Shown here: in pieces, positions 15,145-17,385 of the stretch | Position numbering within the stretch: position 1 is the stretch's first letter | Layout of the letters: the number at the start of each line of letters is the position of its first letter | Assembly (NCBI GenBank): GCA_001995005.1 | Contig: MDJN01000212.1 | Location: 1 to 17,385, forward strand | Length of the DNA stretch: 17,385 nt | Origin: Candidatus Parepulonipiscium sp. PG-Nun2H_MBin03 | GTDB taxonomy: Bacteria > Bacillota > Clostridia > Lachnospirales > Cellulosilyticaceae | Direction of reading: 5' to 3' | Translations under genes and position numbers: made by a program | Notes under the pieces: generated by a model | Seen by the model: only the letters and a program-made list of their open reading frames with translations | Told to the model about the DNA's origin: nothing | The model's database searches: none

Positions 15145-15249
15145 ACATCAGTCCTTGAATAATCTGTAAAAATATACTAATATATTGGCATGTACAAGAT
15201 TTTTATACATCACCGTTAGGCCATCAAACGGAATTTTTAAGGAGAAGTT

Positions 15250-17385
15250 ATGCCAAAAAAGATATTACTAATTGATGCATTTAGCATCGCTAATCGAGCA
15301 TTTTATGGAATGCCTTTACTAAGTACAAAAGACGGAATTTTTACCAATGCAATATACGGTTTTCTAAACATTATGTTTAGCTTAATTGATAAGGAACATC
15401 CTGATATGATTGGAGTTGTATTTGACGTATCAGCTCCCACCTTTAGACATACACATAACAGCGACTATAAGGGAACCCGAAAAAGTGCTTCACCAGAATT
15501 TAAGATGCAAATTCCTATATTGAAGGAAATTTTAGATGCAATGGGTATATTTAGAATAGAAAAATCCGGCTTTGAAGCTGATGATTTACTAGGTACAATA
15601 GCAAAGCTTGCTGAAAAGGATGGATTTAATTCTATCATTGTTTCAGGAGACCGTGATTTATTACAAGTAGCATCTAAACATATCCAAATCAAAATCCCTA
15701 AAACTAAAAAAACTGGTACCGAAGTTGCAACCTATTTTGAAGAAGACGTGATTACAACATACGGCGTAACTCCTACCGAATTTATTGACGTAAAAGGACT
15801 TATGGGGGATACTTCTGATAATATAAAAGGAGTTCCTGGTGTTGGTGAAAAAACGGCGATAAAGCTTATTAAAACATATCATAGCATAGAAAATTTATAT
15901 CAAAACATAGACGAAGTGTCCGGTAATAAGCTTAAACAAAATTTAATTGACTTTAAGGCACAGGCAATGGATAGTAAGTATCTTGCTACAATAAAATGTG
16001 ATGTTCCTATTGAATTTGAGTTTAATGATTTATGTTATAAAATAGAATTAACTCCAGCTGTAGCAGAAATATTTGATAAGTTAGAATTCAAGAAGATGCT
16101 TCATAAATTTAATACATCTGCAGATGAAAAATACGACTTAACAACAGCTAATCTAGATATATTATTAACTCTACAAACAGTTGCTATATTTTGTATCATC
16201 GAAAATAATATATGTTATATCGGGGCAAGTTCTGAAGGTAAAAATTATTTCTTAGAAGCCAATTTAGAAAATAGCGTTGAGTACCAGATAGTTAAAAAAT
16301 TTTTTGGCGACGAAAAGATATATAAAATAGTTTTTGATAGTAAGCAATTACGCCATCTGTTGCATGCAGCAAATATTTCTATTGTTGGTGATATCTTTGA
16401 TGTAATACTTGCCTCTTATCTTTTAGACGCTTCTAGTGATGATTATGATTTATCCGTGTTATCAAATAATAAAGTTACGCATATAGATAGATTATTAGAC
16501 AAGTCTAAAAAGACATGGACCCAGCTGGATAAGGATGTTTTAACCTATGAAATAAGCATGCGTGCACAAATCTTGTATGATTTAGCTCATTCTATGAAAA
16601 AAGAACTTATAGACACAAATATGTTAGAGTTATATCTAAAAGTTGAGTTACCTCTTGCAGAAGTTTTATTTGATATGGAGATAGAAGGAATTACAATAAA
16701 TCCCAATTCACTTAAATCATATGGTATTAAGCTTGATGGCTTAATACAAAAATTAGCTAACGAAATTTATGAGCTAGCCGACGAAAAATTCAACATAAAT
16801 TCTTCAAAGCAGTTAGGTATTATATTATTTGAAAAATTAGACATACCTCCTATTAAAAAAACTAAGACTGGTTACTCAACAGCAGCAGATATTTTAGAAA
16901 AACTTGCTGATAAAAATCCTATTATTCCAAAAATATTAGAATATAGGCAATATACCAAGCTTTATAGCACTTATGTAACAGGCTTACTTAAGGTTATAAA
17001 AAATAATAAAATACACTCAACATTTAATCAAACTATTACAGCAACAGGGCGTATTAGTTCTACTGAACCTAATTTGCAAAACATACCTATCAGAATGGAA
17101 TTAGGGCGAGAAATAAGAAAGATGTTTATTCCAAAAAGCGATGATTATGTCTTTTTGGATGCTGATTATTCACAAATAGAGCTGAGAGTATTGGCCAGTA
17201 TGTCAGAAGATGATATCATGAAAACAGCTTTTATAGAAGATATAGACGTGCATACTTTAACAGCGAGCGAAGTATTTGACACTGCTATAGATAAAGTAAC
17301 TTCTGATATGAGGCGTAAAGCAAAGGCTGTAAACTTCGGCGTAGTTTATGGCATAGGAGCATTTGCACTTGCTGATGATATAAAA
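15250..17385 (+). CDS. polA: DNA polymerase I, N-terminal 712 residues (3' end outside window)
   Basis: PolA fills gaps and removes RNA primers. The frame opens at ATG 15250 with AAGGAG seven bases upstream and is still open at the right edge. Residues 1 to about 290 are the 5'-3' exonuclease: KKILLIDAFSIANRAFYG, EADDLLGTIA, VSGDRDLLQ and GDTSDNIKGVPGVGEKTA. Residues about 295-460 match the 3'-5' exonuclease fold, but the D-x-E of its first motif is replaced (AIFCIIENN), so proofreading is probably absent, as in several Gram-positive PolA proteins. The polymerase domain follows: TATGRISSTEPNLQNIPIR, motif A DADYSQIELR (from Asp637) and the O-helix RRKAKAVNFGVVYG (from Arg688, with Phe696 where Phe favours dNTPs over ddNTPs). 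Motif C is beyond the edge. Family length is about 850-900 residues. Confidence 0.97.
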   Translation, partial: MPKKILLIDAFSIANRAFYGMPLLSTKDGIFTNAIYGFLNIMFSLIDKEHPDMIGVVFDVSAPTFRHTHNSDYKGTRKSASPEFKMQIPILKEILDAMGIFRIEKSGFEADDLLGTIAKLAEKDGFNSIIVSGDRDLLQVASKHIQIKIPKTKKTGTEVATYFEEDVITTYGVTPTEFIDVKGLMGDTSDNIKGVPGVGEKTAIKLIKTYHSIENLYQNIDEVSGNKLKQNLIDFKAQAMDSKYLATIKCDVPIEFEFNDLCYKIELTPAVAEIFDKLEFKKMLHKFNTSADEKYDLTTANLDILLTLQTVAIFCIIENNICYIGASSEGKNYFLEANLENSVEYQIVKKFFGDEKIYKIVFDSKQLRHLLHAANISIVGDIFDVILASYLLDASSDDYDLSVLSNNKVTHIDRLLDKSKKTWTQLDKDVLTYEISMRAQILYDLAHSMKKELIDTNMLELYLKVELPLAEVLFDMEIEGITINPNSLKSYGIKLDGLIQKLANEIYELADEKFNINSSKQLGIILFEKLDIPPIKKTKTGYSTAADILEKLADKNPIIPKILEYRQYTKLYSTYVTGLLKVIKNNKIHSTFNQTITATGRISSTEPNLQNIPIRMELGREIRKMFIPKSDDYVFLDADYSQIELRVLASMSEDDIMKTAFIEDIDVHTLTASEVFDTAIDKVTSDMRRKAKAVNFGVVYGIGAFALADDIK

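Noticed and set aside
15465..15882. Two minus-strand open frames opposite the start of polA
   Set aside because: They overlap the conserved 5'-3' exonuclease domain of polA and lack ribosome sites; they are shadow frames.
1..17385. CRISPR arrays, insertion sequences, prophage genes or attachment sites
   Set aside because: No regularly spaced repeats, transposase or integrase motifs, or tRNA-end duplications were seen on reading both strands.

Overview
The window is a stretch of A+T-rich chromosome from a low-GC, Gram-positive-type bacterium, most likely a Clostridia member. The evidence is the strong AAGGAG ribosome sites, the heavy use of ATA/TTA/AAA codons, LL-diaminopimelate aminotransferase (DapL), a glnA–ANTAR regulator pair, and a PolA whose proofreading domain looks dead. 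A Lachnospirales-like host is plausible but not proven. No insertion sequence, prophage or CRISPR array was seen.

Layout. The left edge holds the 3' end of dapB on the + strand (1-324). It converges on a long minus-strand block through a shared hairpin terminator (323-353). Read in its own direction, that block runs from 13013 down to 352: glnA, an ANTAR RNA-binding regulator, pyrG, cysD, a cysN-cysC fusion, a 654-residue multidomain protein with a sulfotransferase-like end, dapF, dapL, an unrecognised gene, a flavodoxin/SCP2 fusion, and a HIT-family hydrolase. Most gaps are 0-70 bp, so much of it could be one transcript. The exception is a 115-bp gap before dapL that holds a possible internal promoter and an inverted repeat. 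Upstream of glnA lie a good promoter, the terminator of a tRNA-Leu(CAA) gene, the tRNA and its promoter, then an M3-family oligopeptidase gene. That peptidase gene is divergent from polA (15250 to the right edge, cut by the window), with back-to-back promoters between them.

How the genes fit together. dapB, dapL and dapF are three steps of the aminotransferase route to meso-diaminopimelate and lysine. glnA makes glutamine, pyrG uses it, and the ANTAR protein between them is probably a post-transcriptional regulator of nitrogen genes.

The most interesting part is 4754-9488. CysD and CysN-CysC together make PAPS, the activated sulfate donor. The next gene encodes a protein with three tandem Rossmann-type units (two nearly identical, one decayed) joined to a domain resembling the 'putative capsular polysaccharide synthesis' sulfotransferase-like family. 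No PAPS reductase or sulfite reductase is present in the window. This looks like a compact sulfate-activation plus sulfate-transfer module, perhaps decorating a surface glycan, placed between housekeeping genes. The function is inferred, not shown.
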